Source of the DNA: Pontederia crassipes
Taxonomy: Eukaryota; Streptophyta; Magnoliopsida; Commelinales; Pontederiaceae
NCBI GenBank assembly: GCA_030549335.1
Contig: CM060189.1
Location: 51,430,917 to 51,494,916, forward strand
DNA length: 64,000 bases
Direction: 5' to 3'
Under the pieces are notes generated by a model. It made no database searches and was not told where the DNA came from. It was given only the letters and a program-made list of their open reading frames with translations. Position 1 is the stretch's first letter. The number at the start of each line of letters is the position of its first letter. Positions 11,780 through 23,720 of this stretch are shown one piece after another. The translations under genes and the position numbers were made by a program.

Positions 11780-13160
11780 TTATTCATCTTCATCATGTAC
11801 TTTCTTGCTAAAAAAATCGTTAGTTTCATTGAATTTAACATTAATAGACTCTTCAACAACTAATATTCCTTTGTTATACACTTTATAAACTTTACTTGTA
11901 CTAGCATAACCAAGAGAAATACCATCATCACATTTATCATCAAATTTGCCTAGTTTATCTTTGACATTCAAAATCTAGTATTTACACCAAAAACTTTGAA
12001 ATAAGAGATATTTGGTTTCTTACTAAATAATACTTCAAAATAAGTTTTCTTCTCAAGAGGTCTAAATAAAATCCTATTGAGAACATAGCATGATTGTTTA
12101 CGGCTTCCGCTCAAAATTATTTTGGTAACTTGCTTTAATTTAAAATTGTTCTAACCATTTCTTGTATAGTCATATTTTTTTTCTTTCTACTACTTCATTT
12201 TGTTGAAGTGTTCTATGAGTGGAAAAATTATGAGTGATTCCATTTTCTTTGCAAAATAATTCAAATTTATGATTTTCAAATTTTCTTCCATGGTCACTTC
12301 TAATTCTTAATATATTTTGTTCAAATTCATTTTGAATTCATTTTGAAAATTTTGAAAATATGTTTAGTGTTTCATTTTTACCAGCGAGAAAAAATATTTC
12401 AAGTGAAACGAGAGAAATAATCAACAATCATAAATACATATATTTTTCCTCCTAAACTTGTCATATTAATGGGTCCAAACAAGTCAAGATGTAATAATTC
12501 CAAAGCTCTATGTGTACTAATAACTCCTTTTAATTTAAAAGAACTTCTGGTTTGTTTTATCTTTTAGACATGAATCACAAACATTGTTTTTCTCAAATTT
12601 GATCTTAGGTAAGTCTCTGACCAATTCATAATTTGAAAGTTTATTTAGTAGTTTATAGTTTGCATGTCCTAATCTTCTATGCCAAAAGTTTATGTCATCA
12701 TATATAGCACTAAGACATTTTTCATTTTTCAAGTTATCAAAATCAATTTTGTATACATTATTATACTTCAAACCCATATGTAAAGCTTTGTTTTTTTCAT
12801 CTAGTATCACATTTGTCCTTTTCAAATTTGACTAAATAGTTTTTATCGCATAATTGACTAATGCTAATTATATTATGTTTTAAATTTTCAACTAGCCAAA
12901 TATTTTTTAAGTACACTTTGTCATTCTTACCAATATTATCTATATCAATTACTCTTCCTTTGCTATTGTCTCCAAATGTGACTTTTCCTCCATTTTTCTT
13001 TTTCAAATTGATGAAATTTGATGCATCGCCGGTCATGTATCTTAAGCATCCACTATCCAAATACCATTTACTTTCACTGTACTTAGGCCTTTCATCTTTT
13101 TGGTACCCAAACTTGCTTATGTCCATCTTGGTTAATAATGGTCCTTTTCGGAACCTAAAT
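11780..13160 (-). pseudogene. Second protease-integrase copy of the Sirevirus-like Copia
   Basis: Read on the minus strand, this has the protease motif WYLDSGCLRYMTGD, then the GAG-pre-integrase block (FWHRRLGHANYKLLNKLSN, CDSC), decayed integrase core and the C-terminal LGYASTSKVYKVYNK near 11900. It is the downstream unit of a 1.3-kb tandem duplication: the same order occurs at 13178-14435. Stops and frameshifts interrupt the integrase core, so it is inactive. Confidence 0.8.
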
Positions 13161-14435
13161 TTTAATGTTCTTTTATTATACACTTTATAAGATTTACTTG
13201 TACTAGAATAACCAAGAAAAAATACTATCATTACATTTATTATCAAATTTGCCTAATTTATCTTTGACATTCAAAATGTAGCATTTACACACAAAAACTT
13301 TGAAATAAGAGATATTTGATTTCTTACCAAATAATACTTCAAAACAAGTTTTCTTCTCAAGAGGTCTAAGTAGAATCCTATTGAGAACATAGCATGATGT
13401 GTTTACGGCTTCTACTCAAAAATATTTTGGTAACTTGCTTTCATTTAAAATTGTTCTAGCCATTTCTTATATAGTCTATTTTTTCTTTCTACTACTCCAT
13501 TTTATTGAGGTGTTCTAGGAGTGGAAAAATTATGAGTGATTCCATTTTCTTTGCAAAATAATTCAAATTTATGATTTTCAAATTTCTTCCATGGTCACTT
13601 CTAATTTTTAAAATATTTTGTTCAAATTCATTTTGAAAATTTGGAAAACGTGTTTAGCGTTTCATCTTTACTAGTGAGAAAAATAATTCAAGTGAAATGG
13701 GAGAAATCATCATCAATCACAAATATATATCTTTTTCCTCCTAAACTTGTCACATCAATGGGTCCAAACAAGTCAAGATGTAACAATTCCAAAGCCTCAT
13801 GTGTACTAATAACTCCTTTTAATTTAAAAGAATTTTTAGTTTATGTGCCTTTTAGACATGAATCACAAATATTATTTTTCTCAAATTTAATCTTAGATAA
13901 GTCTCTGACCAATTCATGATTTGAAAGTTTATTTAGTAGTTTATAGTTTGCATGTCCTACTCTTCTATGCCACAAGTTTATGTCATCATGTATAGTTCTA
14001 AGACATTTTTCATTTTTCAAGTTATAAAAATTAATTTTGTATATATTATTATACCTAAAACCTATGTGTAAAGCTTTATTGTTTTCATCTAGTATCACAT
14101 TTGTCCTTTTCAAATTTGACTAAATAGTTTTTATCGCATAATTGACTAATGCTAATTAAATTATGTTTTAAATTTTCAACTAACCAAATATTTTTTAAGT
14201 ACTTGTCATTCTTACCGATATTACCTATACCAATTACTCTTCCTTTGCTATTGTCTTCAAAAGTGACTTTTCCTCCATTTTTCTTTTCCAAATTGATGAA
14301 ATTTGATGCATCGTCAGTGTCTTGAGCATCCTATCCAAATACCATTTACTTTCACTGTACTTAGGAGTTTCATCTTTTTGGTATCAAAACTTGCTTATGT
14401 CCGTCTTGATTAATAATGATACTTTTCGGAACCCA
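13161..14435 (-). pseudogene. First protease-integrase copy of the Sirevirus-like Copia
   Basis: This upstream unit carries a degenerate protease (around 14330), the pre-integrase block at 13841-14113 (LWHRRVGHANYKLLNKLSN, then CDSC) and a decayed integrase that ends FLGYSSTSKSYKVYNKRTL near 13200. At about 13161 that integrase tail reads directly into KFRFRKGPLL and the second protease, which marks the duplication junction. The two units are offset by about 1290-1304 bp with small indels. Confidence 0.8.
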
Positions 14436-15720
14436 AATTTTCTTCTTCTCTTTATTTATTCCTTTTCTAATTCTGCAATCATAAGAATAATGCCTTTCAT
14501 ATCTACAATGAAAACAAATAATATGTTGTGTAATCATGCGATGTTTTAATAAATAAAATTCTTTTGTCATTCTTCTTTTCAAAAGAATTGAAACCAAATC
14601 CCTTTTTGTTTGAAGATATTCTAGATCCACTAAGCATGGCATCTAACATTTTACTTCCACTTGAGAATTTTTCAAGTTCAACTTTCAAGTTATTAATTTT
14701 TTTTGTTCAAACATGCACTTTTTACATTTGTTTTTTCACATAATAATTTTAGTGCATTATTTTTCATTTTCAATTCTTCAAATGAGAATTTCAAGCTAGA
14801 ATTTTCTTCATTCAATATATCACACTTTTCACATGCTCTTATTTTTCTTTTGTAAATTTTCAAGCTCTATTTTTATATCATCATATTTCTTTTTTAAACA
14901 TCCATATTTATCAATTAGAATTCTAAATTTTTTATGCACATTAAAGGATTCACTATCACTAGAGTGGATGAGTTAGATGATACCTCATGGCTATCAACCA
15001 TTAGACATATGTAGGCTTCTTCGTCATCATTAGAGGAGATGTTGGAGTCATTCTCTTCATCTTCGCTTTCATCCCAAGTGGTTTGAAGAGCCTTTTTCTT
15101 CCTTCTTGAGCTTTATCCATTTTTCTCCTTTTTGACCAAATTTGGACATTCATTTTTGTAGTGTCCCATCTTTTTGCATTAAACTAAGTTATTTGACTTT
15201 TACTTAATGTCGATCTTCTCTTAGTGAAGCATTTCTTCTTCTTTTGCTTAGCAAACCTGAGATATTTATCAAGCTTCTTTGCATATAGGAAAATTTTCTT
15301 TTCATCAAGATCCTCATCCTCTTCACTTGTATCTTCCTCATCTTTATTTGCCTTCAATACCAATATTTTCTTTTTTGGAGTATGTGCTTCTTCATCCTTC
15401 TTGATCCCGATCTCATAGGTTAAGAATGAACCTATAAGATCATCAAAGTCTAACTTGTTTAAGTTATTTTCTTCAATCACTATCATCTTTGTATGCCATT
15501 TGGAGGAGAGAGACCTGAGAAACTTCTTTACTTTTTTATGGTTAGTCATTGGCTCACCCAAAGAGGCTACGTTATTTATAATATCATCAAAATGAACGAC
15601 CATCTTTCCAATCTAATTTTACTAAAAGTTTTTCTCCTTCGGTATATTCTAAAAGAGTTTTTTTTACTAAAATCAAAACCTTTTTGAACAATATCCCACA
15701 TATCAATATCAATAGAACAA
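14436..15720 (-). pseudogene. gag of the Sirevirus-like Copia
   Basis: At 15184-15603 the minus strand encodes a copia gag (UBN2-like) segment with KKVKKFLRSLSSKWHTKM and LDFDDLIGSFLTYE, then an acidic stretch. At 14370-14642 a CCHC zinc knuckle follows (CFHCRYERHYSYDC), then WVPKS, which leads to the protease in this lineage. Frames are broken between these parts. Gag would form the virus-like particle. Confidence 0.75.
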
Positions 15721-15867
15721 ACATAGGCTTGCATCCTAATTTTTAATATGCAAAATTTGATGGATTAAAAAGTGGAGGACGATTAATAGATTGACCTTCG
15801 AAAAAACTAAAACCACTTGATGCCATACCTCTAAAGATGTTTTAAATCTTAAAACTAGAGCACCCCC

Positions 15868-15880
15868 GCTCTGATACCCA
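15868..15880 (-). other. Primer binding site of the Sirevirus-like Copia
   Basis: The minus strand reads TGGGTATCAGAGC immediately inside the right LTR, one base from the usual initiator-methionine-tRNA primer site TGGTATCAGAGC. Confidence 0.85.
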
Positions 15881-16069
15881 GAGGAGGGGGGGGAGGGTGA
15901 ATTGGTGTATAAAAAATCTTTTTGCAAAGTCACTTTCGAAAAAATCAATAAAACCGATCACAAGCAAATAAAGATAAGAAGTAAGTAAAAGATAAAGAAT
16001 AAACGCAAGGAAACACAATATGATGGCAAGGTTTGACCTCAACTCCTTGACCTACATCCCCGCTCTGAC
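15881..16069 (-). repeat. 5' LTR of the Sirevirus-like Copia, inner part
   Basis: This matches the 3' LTR at 6242-6415 and is cut at 16069 by CACTA-1; the GAC at 16067-16069 is the TSD. Its PBS-proximal end has decayed into a G-rich run. Confidence 0.85.
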
Positions 16070-16540
16070 CACTACAAGAAAATTGCTAATTCACGATAAA
16101 ATTTTGCGACGAATGTTTCGTTGCTATTTTTGTCACTAATTGCGATAAAATAGCTACGAAATAGCAACAAAACCTAGGTAATGAAATGGGCGATAAGTTT
16201 TGCGAGGAAATTTCTTTGACAAATTTTAGCGACAAAAAGGTGACATAATAGCGATGAAAATTTTTGTCGCTATACTTCATTTTTAATCTTTTTGGAATAC
16301 ATATTAGAAACGAACTAGCAACAAAATTAGCGACAAAAATGTTGTCATTTTTCCAAAACTATATCCAAACGAAAACCTCAAAACATAATGCAGCCCAAAC
16401 CCAAACACCCAGTGCCCTAGTTCCCTCCACCCGCTTGCACTACAAGAAAATCGCAATTTTTCGACGGATAATTTTTGACGGTTCGAAATCCGTCGCAATT
16501 TGCGACGGATTTTTCGACGGTTTCATTTTCGACGGTCATG

Positions 16541-16970
16541 TGTTAGAGTTGGTGAATACTTCAGGACTCCTTGTTTTTCACACCGGGTTCGCCCACGTGA
16601 GCTTAGGGGAATCTGAGTATTACCCAATTAGCAGTACTGCTGGCGTACGAACGAAAGGGGGTTCGGGGGGCCCCACCCCCCGACGGCGGTCCCGCTCGGG
16701 TTTTGAACTTTTATTTATCCGGCCCGTGTGGTTCGGATTAGGTTTTTTTCTCTGTTTTGTTCGGATTTTGAACCCGTTTGGGAGAGGCTATTTATAGCTT
16801 ATTTTCATATGTAATCTGTGTGGCGGCTGTAAACCTAAACGATATAGTGGAACCTCTTTGCAGGACGTAGCCCTCATCTCAAGGGTGAACCTGGGTAAAT
16901 TCGTGTGTCTCCTCTATTTTTTTGCAATCTCTCTGCGATCTTCTCTCATTGTTCTCGACTTTTCCCATCA
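16541..16970 (+). repeat. 5' LTR of Tork-like Copia copy 1
   Basis: Starts TGTTAGAGTTGG and ends TTTTCCCATCA, directly before the primer binding site at 16971. It contains a G/C-rich segment (16665-16695) and a TATA-like tttatagctt near 16790. Confidence 0.93.
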
Positions 16971-17017
16971 ATTGGTATCAGAGCACAGGTTGTTCGAGGA
17001 ATTAGGGTTTATTCGAG

Positions 17018-17950
17018 ATGTCAGGAGGATCGTGGATTGAGATAGAAAAATTTGATGGAACACGATTTGATCTCTGGAAGATGAAGATGGAGGATCTCCT
17101 CTATGATCGAGATCTTTGGACGGCAATCGAGAAGGAGAGGCCAGGCATGGAAGCGGCGAAGGTCACAGATGGGGCGTCCTCTAGTCAGGCAGATCCAAAG
17201 GCGATCGAAGAGTGGGATCGAATTGATAGAAAGACGAAGGGTTTGATTCGGCTTTGTCTCGCGGATTCAATTCTTACGAATGTGATGAGCGAACCTACAG
17301 CCAGATATCTATGGAGGAAGTTGGAATCCCTATATCAAAGTAAGTCACTGGTTAACAAGTTATTTCTGAGGAAGAAACTGTACAATCTTCGGATGCATGA
17401 GGGTGACTCATTCTCTACTCATCTTTATAACTTTAACACGGTGATCAGTCAACTTGTATCGATCGGTGTTAATTTTCAAGATGATGATAAGGCAATAACA
17501 TTGCTCTGTTCACTGCCGGATTCATGGGACAATCTGATTGTCGTGATTGGTGGCGGGGATAAAGAACTTTCGTATGAAAGTGTATGTGCTGCCTTGTTAT
17601 CAGAGGAAACACGAAGAAATGGATCGGCAAGTTCTAGTAAAGAGGCGCTGACGGCCATAGGAAGGCAACCAGAAAGGAATCAAAACCAGAGAGGGACCAG
17701 ATCCAAATCTCGTGGGCGTTCGAAGAGTAGAGATAAGAAGGTGCAATGCTGGAGATGTCAAGAGTGGGGCCATTTGAAGCGAGATTGCAAAAACAAGCCG
17801 GTTCACAAGAAAGAAGCTGAGTCAACCTCGGACAAAAAGGAGGCTGAAGCAGGAGATATGTATGTGGCTTCTGCATGTATGGCACAGTCAGATAAGGATG
17901 TCTGGCTCATCGATACTAGTGCTTCATACCACATGACACTGGTTTTGTGA
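17018..17950 (+). pseudogene. gag and protease start of Tork-like Copia copy 1
   Basis: An intact 310-codon frame starts with ATG shortly after the primer site. It has a copia gag (UBN2-type) domain, with SILTNVMSEPTARYLWRKLE and SLVNKLFLRKKLYNL, a basic linker rich in RSKSRG, the zinc knuckle CWRCQEWGHLKRDC, and the start of the protease at WLIDTSASYHMT. The usual active-site DSG is DTS here. The frame then ends because about 11 bases are missing relative to copy 2 (after 17941), which shifts the reading frame. Gag packages the RNA; protease would mature the polyprotein. Confidence 0.88.
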
Positions 17951-19163
17951 ATATGAGGAGTATAATGGTGGGGATGTCATGCTCGGATATGACACTATGG
18001 TTCAGATTATTGGACGTGGTAGGGTGAAGCTGATGATGAATGATGGCACGGTGAAGACTCTACCAGATGTGATGCATATACCACTTATGAGTAGGAATTT
18101 GTTATCTGTTGGTACAATGGCTGATTCAGGTGTTATATTCAGTTGCGACAAGGATTCGTGCAAGATGATCAGAGGGTCTATTGTGATTGCGCGAGGGGTT
18201 CGCTATGGCACATTGTACAAGTTGCTCGGAGAGACTATATCTGTGGGCTGCGGATTTATTTCTGAAGAGGCCAAAAAAGATGAAGACAACACATCTATGC
18301 TGTGGCATCAGAGATTAGGCCATATCAGTGAGAAAGGACTTTCTACCATAGCATCAAGTCAAATGGTAGGAGTTCTGAATTGTTATGTGGGCTTCGGGTT
18401 CTGTGAACATTGCCTTCATGGAAAACAGAACCGAGTCAGTTTTCAACACACAGGTTCAAGAGCAACCAAGATTCTCGAACTGATCTATAGTGATGTTTTT
18501 GGACCAACTCTGACTCCATCTATTGGAAGGTCCAGGTACTATGTCTCTTTCATAGATGATTTTTCGAGATACAGTTGGATTTATTTTATCAAAAATAAGT
18601 CAGATGTATTCGATAAGTTTTGAGAATTTAAAGTTTTGATGGAAAACCAATTGAGCAGCAAGATCAAGGTCCTTCGTACAAATAATGAAGGCGAATTTTG
18701 TTCAGAGAAGTTTGAGCAGTTCTGCGTGGACAATGATATTGCAAGGCAGAAGACAACTCCATATACACCTGAGCAAAATGGAGTAGCTGAAAGGTTAAAT
18801 CGGTCACTCATAGAGAAGGCCAGATGTATGCTGAGTTTGGCTAGATTAGGGCAAGAGTTCTGGGCAGAAGCTATTGCCATAGCAAACTATTTGAAGAATC
18901 GTTCACCGACCTCATCAGTGAATGATTGGACGCCTTATGAGGCAATGTTTAGGAAGAAGCCGAATCTGTCTCATGTTCGGGTGTTCGGATGTGACGCATA
19001 TGTTCATATACCCAAGGAAAAGCGGGGTAAGCTTGACAGTAAGTCTGAAAAGAACATATTTGTCGGATACAAGGAAGGGGTCAAGGGCTATAAACTGTGG
19101 AATCCAAAGTCAAGGACTATTGTCTACAGCAGGGATGTTATTTTACGTGAATCACGTTCCTAA
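17951..19163 (+). pseudogene. protease-integrase of Tork-like Copia copy 1
   Basis: Frames 17979-18623 and 18636-19163 encode the protease C-terminus (MHIPLMSRNLLSVG), the pre-integrase zinc region (LWHQRLGHISEKGL, then CEHCLHGKQ) and the integrase core (YSDVFGPT, YVSFIDDFSRYSWIYF, TPYTPEQNGVAERLNRSL), ending with HVRVFGCDAYVHIPKEKRGK. A Q-to-stop change at 18621 (TGA, where copy 2 has CAA) and another at 19161 (TAA) interrupt it. The DDE residues are largely traceable, but the protein cannot be made whole. Confidence 0.88.
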
Positions 19164-21041
19164 GTTGAAGTTCAAAAAGGTGATGAACCTAAGAAAGTGG
19201 TAGTGCTTGAAGAAGATTCTGATTCTGAAACTTCAGTTGAGTCTGCTCCAGAATCGGATTAAGAGGACTCGGTTAATGAAGTTGAAGATGCAGATTCAGA
19301 TGAAGACCCAAATATTAGTACTACCATACCAGTTCTCAGGAGATCGACACGAGAAAGAAGAGCCCCTCTTAGATATTCTCTTAGTGCTCTGAGTTCGTTT
19401 CATGTTTTGAGCATCATCGGAGAAGAATCTAGTTCTATAAAAGATGCAAGGTCTATGGATGATGCAAATCAGTGGGAGCTTGCTATGGCAGATGAGATGC
19501 AGTCACTAGATAAGAATGAAACATGGAGCTTGTGTAAATTGCCTAAGGATAGAAAGTCAATTGGTTGCAAATGGGTGTTCAAGCGAAAGCTGAAACCGGA
19601 TGGGTCTATAGAGAAGTACAAGGCGAGGCTGGTAGCTAAAGGGTACTCTCAGGTTGAGGGAGTCGACTATGATGAGATTTTTTCTTCCGTGGTAAAAATG
19701 ACTTCAATCAGACTTGTTCTATCTCTGGCAGCAATATATAATCTTGAGGTAGAGCAGGTGGATGTGAAGACAACATTCCTTCATGAGGACTTGGAGGAAG
19801 AGATATATATATGAGACAACCAGAAGGTTTTAAGGTTCAAGGTAAAAAGAAGCTGGTGTGCAAATTGAATAAGTCTCTGTATGGATTGAAGCAGTCGCCA
19901 AGGATATAGTACCAGAAGTTTGATATGTACATGCTCGAACTCAAGTTTGTACATTCAGATTCAGATCATTGTGTTTATGTGAAGAGAGTTGGATATCAGT
20001 TTTTCATTCTTACACTGTATGTGGGTGACATGTTGTTGATTGGAAACAGTATGAAGATGGTGAATTCAGTGAAGGGTTTGTTGGCCAAAAAGTTTGAGAT
20101 GAAAGACTTGGGGCCGACGAATTTCATTTTGGGTATGCAGATTAGAAGGGATCGTCAGAAGCGAAAGTTGTGGCTAGGACAGGAGAAGTACATAAAGGTA
20201 GTGTTGAAAAAATTTAACATGTCGGACTGCAAGCCAGTGGGTACTCCTATGTTTCTAGGAACTAAACTTTCTGCAGAGCAATGCCCGAAGACGGATGAAG
20301 AAGCTGAAGAGATGGACCGTGTGCCATATGCAAGTGCAGTGGGCAGCTTGATGTATGCCATGGTGTGCACGCGTCTAGATATAGCCCAAGCAGTGGGAGT
20401 CTTGAGTCGGTATATGTCTAACCCAGGCAGAGAACATTGGATTGCTATAAAGATAGTTTTCAGGTACTTTCGTGGAACTTCAGATTTTGTTTTGTGCTTT
20501 GAAGGTGCGGGAAAAGGAAAGATGCTTTATATTGTAGGCCATGTAGATGCTGATTAGGGTGGAGACATTAATAGTAGACGGTCCACTAGCGGATATGTTT
20601 TTACATTATTTGGGGCTGCACTAAGTTGAATGAGCAAGAGACAAAGCGTTGTAGTACTTTTTTCTACAGAAGCTGAATATATGGCTCTTACTCATGCTGC
20701 AAATGAGGCCATATGGCTACGGCGGTTGTGCTTGAAGCTCGGATTTGAGCAAGGTGCCATAGATGTGAGATGTGACAATCAAGGTGCTATTCAGTTAGCT
20801 AAGAATCCTGCATTTCACTCACGCACAAATCATATTGACATCCAATACCATTTCATTTGGGAAAAGGTGAAAAAGAAAGAGGTTCAGCTTGAAAAGGTTG
20901 ATACAACAGAGAATAGTTCTGATTTTCTGACTAAAGCAGTTACAGGGGCAAAGTTCGAGTGGTGCTCTACTGCTATCGCATTGAAGAAGAATGTTGCTGG
21001 CAAGGCTCTCATTGGTGTGAAGTATCCACCAAGTGGGAGAA
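19164..21041 (+). pseudogene. RT-RNase H of Tork-like Copia copy 1
   Basis: RT motifs run from [13 protein letters not shown] and [20 protein letters not shown] (19560-19690) through the polymerase box, which reads YVGDM at about 20020 where copy 2 keeps YVDDM, so one catalytic aspartate is lost. RNase H follows with DAD, GYVFTLFGAALS, STEAEYMALTHA and SRTNHIDIQYHFI. A 2-base insertion near 19805 shifts the frame, and stops occur at 19912, 20555 (TAG) and 20627 (TGA). The last two replace tryptophans conserved in the family and are shared with copy 2. Confidence 0.88.
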
Positions 21042-21489
21042 TGTTAGAGTTGGTGAATACTTCAAGACCCCTTGTTTCTCACACCGGGTTCGCCCACGTG
21101 AGCTTAGGAGAATCTGAGTATTACCCAATTAGCAGTGCTGCTAGCGTACGGACGAAAGGGGGGTTCGGGGGGCCCCGCCCCCTGACGTTCAGGGGCAGCC
21201 CCCCCGAAATCTAGACGGATTTTGGGCTTTTGTTTAGCCGGTCCGTGTGATTCGGATTAAGTTTTTTTTCTGTTTTAGTCGGGTTTTGAACCCGTTTAGG
21301 AGAGGCTTATTTATAGCTTATTTTCATATGTAATCTGTGTGGTAGCTATAAACCTAAACGATATAGTGGAACATCTTTGCAGGACGTAGCCCTCATCTCA
21401 AGGGTTAACCTGGGTAAATTCGTGTGTCTCTTCTATTTTTCTGCAATCTCTCTGCGATCTTCTCTCCTTGTTCTCGACTTTTCCCATCA
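21042..21489 (+). repeat. 3' LTR of Tork-like Copia copy 1
   Basis: Starts TGTTAGAGTTGG after the polypurine tract and ends TTTTCCCATCA, followed by TSD TCATG. It retains a longer GC-rich middle than the 5' LTR. Confidence 0.93.
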
Positions 21490-21494
21490 TCATG

Positions 21495-23010
21495 ACCGTC
21501 GAAAATGATTTATATTATTATTTAATTTTTCGACGATTAGGAACGTCGATAGTTCCGACGGATATCCATCCGTCGTAATTTTCGACGGATTTTCCGACGA
21601 TCACGAACGTCGAAAATAAAAAAATAAATTATGTAATTTGTTATATTATTATTTAATTTTTCGGACGAATTTTTCGACGGTTACGACCGTCGAAAATGGA
21701 AAAAACTAAATTACATATTTTTTTATATTATATTTAATTTTTCGACGATTAGGAATGCCGATATTTCTGACGAATATTCATCCGTCGCAAAATCCGCCGT
21801 AATTTCCGACGGTCGTAACCATCGGTAAATGTATAATAATATCATATGAGGAGTATTTTATTAATATAACTAGCGACGGCCCAAACCGTCGCAATTACCG
21901 ACGGTCGAAACTGTTGGTAACGATTATCGACGGTTCAAACCGTCGGTAAAATAAAAAATCAACATTATATATAATTAAATATATTTTCGACGGTCACAAC
22001 CATCGATAATTTTAAAAATAGTTAATATTTACGTTTTCGATGGCCGAAGCCGTCGGTAATTAAAATTTCGTTATCCCGCTTTTTTTTCTTTTCCCACTTT
22101 CTCTCATCTTTTCTCCTTCTATATATTTCCTCCTCCTCTCTCTCCTTTCCTCTCTCTCTCTCTCTCCCCCTCTCCCTCTCCCTCTCCCGCACCGGACGCC
22201 GGCGACACTCTCCTGCTCCGGCGATCCTCTCCCGCGTCGGCGTCTCTCTCTCTCTCTCCGGCCGGAGGCCGCTGTCGGCTGGATCCGGCCTCCAGCGGCC
22301 GGATTGGCCGCCGGGTGTTCGGATCTGGCCGCCTGGCGGCGGATCCGACCTCTCGCAGTAGGATCGGCCGCCGGGTGGCCGGATCCGGCCCCAGCGGCTC
22401 GGATCTGGTCCCCAACGGCTTGGATCGACCCCACCGGTGTTCGGATCCGGCCGCCCGGTGGCCCGGATCCGGCCCCGGCGGCCCGGATCCGACCCCCAGC
22501 AGCCCGGATATGACGCCGATGGCCGGATCTGGCGCCAGGCGGCGGATACGGCCCCCAGCGGCCGGATCCGGCCCCCAGCAGCCGAATCCGTCGCTGGCAG
22601 TCGGATTTGGCCGCGGCCAGAGCTAGCCGCAGCCCGGTCCGGCCGCTAATTTTTTTTATATTTAAAAAAATCTTTGCGACGGTTGCGACCGTCGAAAGAT
22701 CAACGGTTGTGAGGACCGTCGAAAGTTTCGACAGTTGCGACCGTCACTTTCGACGGTTCGAACCGCCGGCCTTTTTCGACGGTTGCAACCATCAAAAACT
22801 TTCGACGGTTCGAATCAGGGACTTTTTCCGACGGTTCTGACCGTCGATATTTCCAACGAATTTTTTCGACCGTCGCAAATCGATTTGCGACGAGCGTTTT
22901 TCCGACGGATCAGTTCCGATTGTAAAACCATTGGTAATCACGTTACCGATGGTTTTCGGGCTGATTACCGATGGTCCGGACCATCGGTAATCAGCATTTT
23001 TCTAGTAGTG
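21495..23010. repeat. CACTA-2 right subterminal region
   Basis: Dense tcgacgg and ccgtcga motifs occur at 21500-22060 and 22670-22990, in both orientations. They probably correspond to transposase-binding subterminal repeats. The strings match the 103 bp left of the inserted Copia (16438-16540). Confidence 0.8.
22265..22620 (+). repeat. GC-rich GGATCCGG-type minisatellite in CACTA-2
   Basis: A unit like ggccggatccggcccccagc repeats with variation more than ten times. Open frames on both strands here are repeat artefacts. The block follows a CT-rich stretch with a TATA-like tctatatattt (about 22118). Confidence 0.75.
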
Positions 23011-23013
23011 TTG

Positions 23014-23420
23014 CCGCTGGTCATCATTCGTTGTTGCTTGCCGGCTGCCATTGTTTGTTGTCGCCTGCCGCCTGCCATTGTTCGCTGTCGCCTGCTTCCG
23101 TGCGTGCATTGCTGCCGCTGACGCCTGGATCCGTGCCTCCGTGCATTGCTGCCGCTTGCAGTCGTGTCATCGTGTGTTGTTGCCGCCTGCCTCCGTCCAT
23201 CGTTGTTGCTGCCTTCCGCCTACTTCCATATGTTGCTGCTGTCTACCACCTGGCTGCTGTACATTGCTGCTGCCTGTTGCATGCCGCCATCCGTTGCCGC
23301 TGCCTGACGCCATTCGTTGCTGCTGCATGCCGCCATCCGTTGCCGCTGCCTGCCACCTGCCGTCATTCGTTGCTGCATGCCGCCGTCCGTTGCCTTCAAT
23401 TTTTCGCTCGTTGGTATGCC
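23014..23420 (+). repeat. Low-complexity tgccgctgcc-type region in CACTA-1
   Basis: Degenerate repeats of tgccgcctgcc, tgttgctgc and catccgttgcc fill about 400 bp after the TTG duplication. Cysteine- and alanine-rich frames here do not resemble a known protein. Confidence 0.7.
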
Positions 23421-23720
23421 CTTCCTCCTCCCTCCCTTCCTCTATCAATCAATTTTTCTCTTTGGCACAAAATTGCAGACGTACCTTTGCTTGATTGCCA
23501 ATTTTCATCAATGTTTGGTTGTTTTTTCTTCATTTAGTTACTATTTCATACAAACGATTTCCTATTCCAATTTTCAATACAATGAGCTTTGATTTGATTG
23601 CTCATTTGCCTTCTTAGTGTCTGCTGCTTTTCTTCCTTTTACAGTGAGAGAGTTCACATTTGATATGTTTCACGTCTCTTATTATTCAAATTGTTATGCT
23701 TGTTTTGAGTTCAAATTATA

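Larger units (their letters stand above)
16541..21489 (+). mobile_element. Tork-like Ty1/copia element, copy 1 (innermost)
   Basis: This 4949-bp element has LTRs at 16541-16970 and 21042-21489, TG...CA ends and TSD TCATG (16536-16540 and 21490-21494). The primer site attggtatcagagc follows the left LTR, and the purine run aagtgggagaa precedes the right LTR. It encodes gag-pol in copia order, broken by a deletion, an insertion and stops. The LTRs differ at many sites and by indels, so it is not recent. It is homologous along its length to 49636-54648. Confidence 0.95.
16438..23010. mobile_element. CACTA-2 non-autonomous transposon
   Basis: Ends are CACTACAAGAAAATCGC at 16438 and TTTTTCTAGTAGTG at 23010, with TSD TTG (16435-16437 and 23011-23013). 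Subterminal motifs are of the tcgacgg/ccgtcga type, clearly different from those of CACTA-1. Apart from the inserted Copia it is only about 1.6 kb and encodes no transposase. Its right part holds a pyrimidine-rich stretch (22080-22190) and a GC-rich minisatellite. Confidence 0.92.

Noticed and set aside
15881-16069. A short solo LTR fragment at 15881-16069
   Set aside because: It is the inner part of the Sirevirus-like 5' LTR, which resumes exactly after CACTA-1 at 26622.
22060-22650. Arginine/proline-rich frames of about 100-124 codons on both strands
   Set aside because: Translation of the GGATCCGG minisatellite and CT-rich tract; openness comes from low complexity.
22971-23537. A 188-codon cysteine/alanine-rich frame
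   Set aside because: Spans the CACTA-2 right end, the TTG duplication and low-complexity DNA, so it cannot be an evolved gene.
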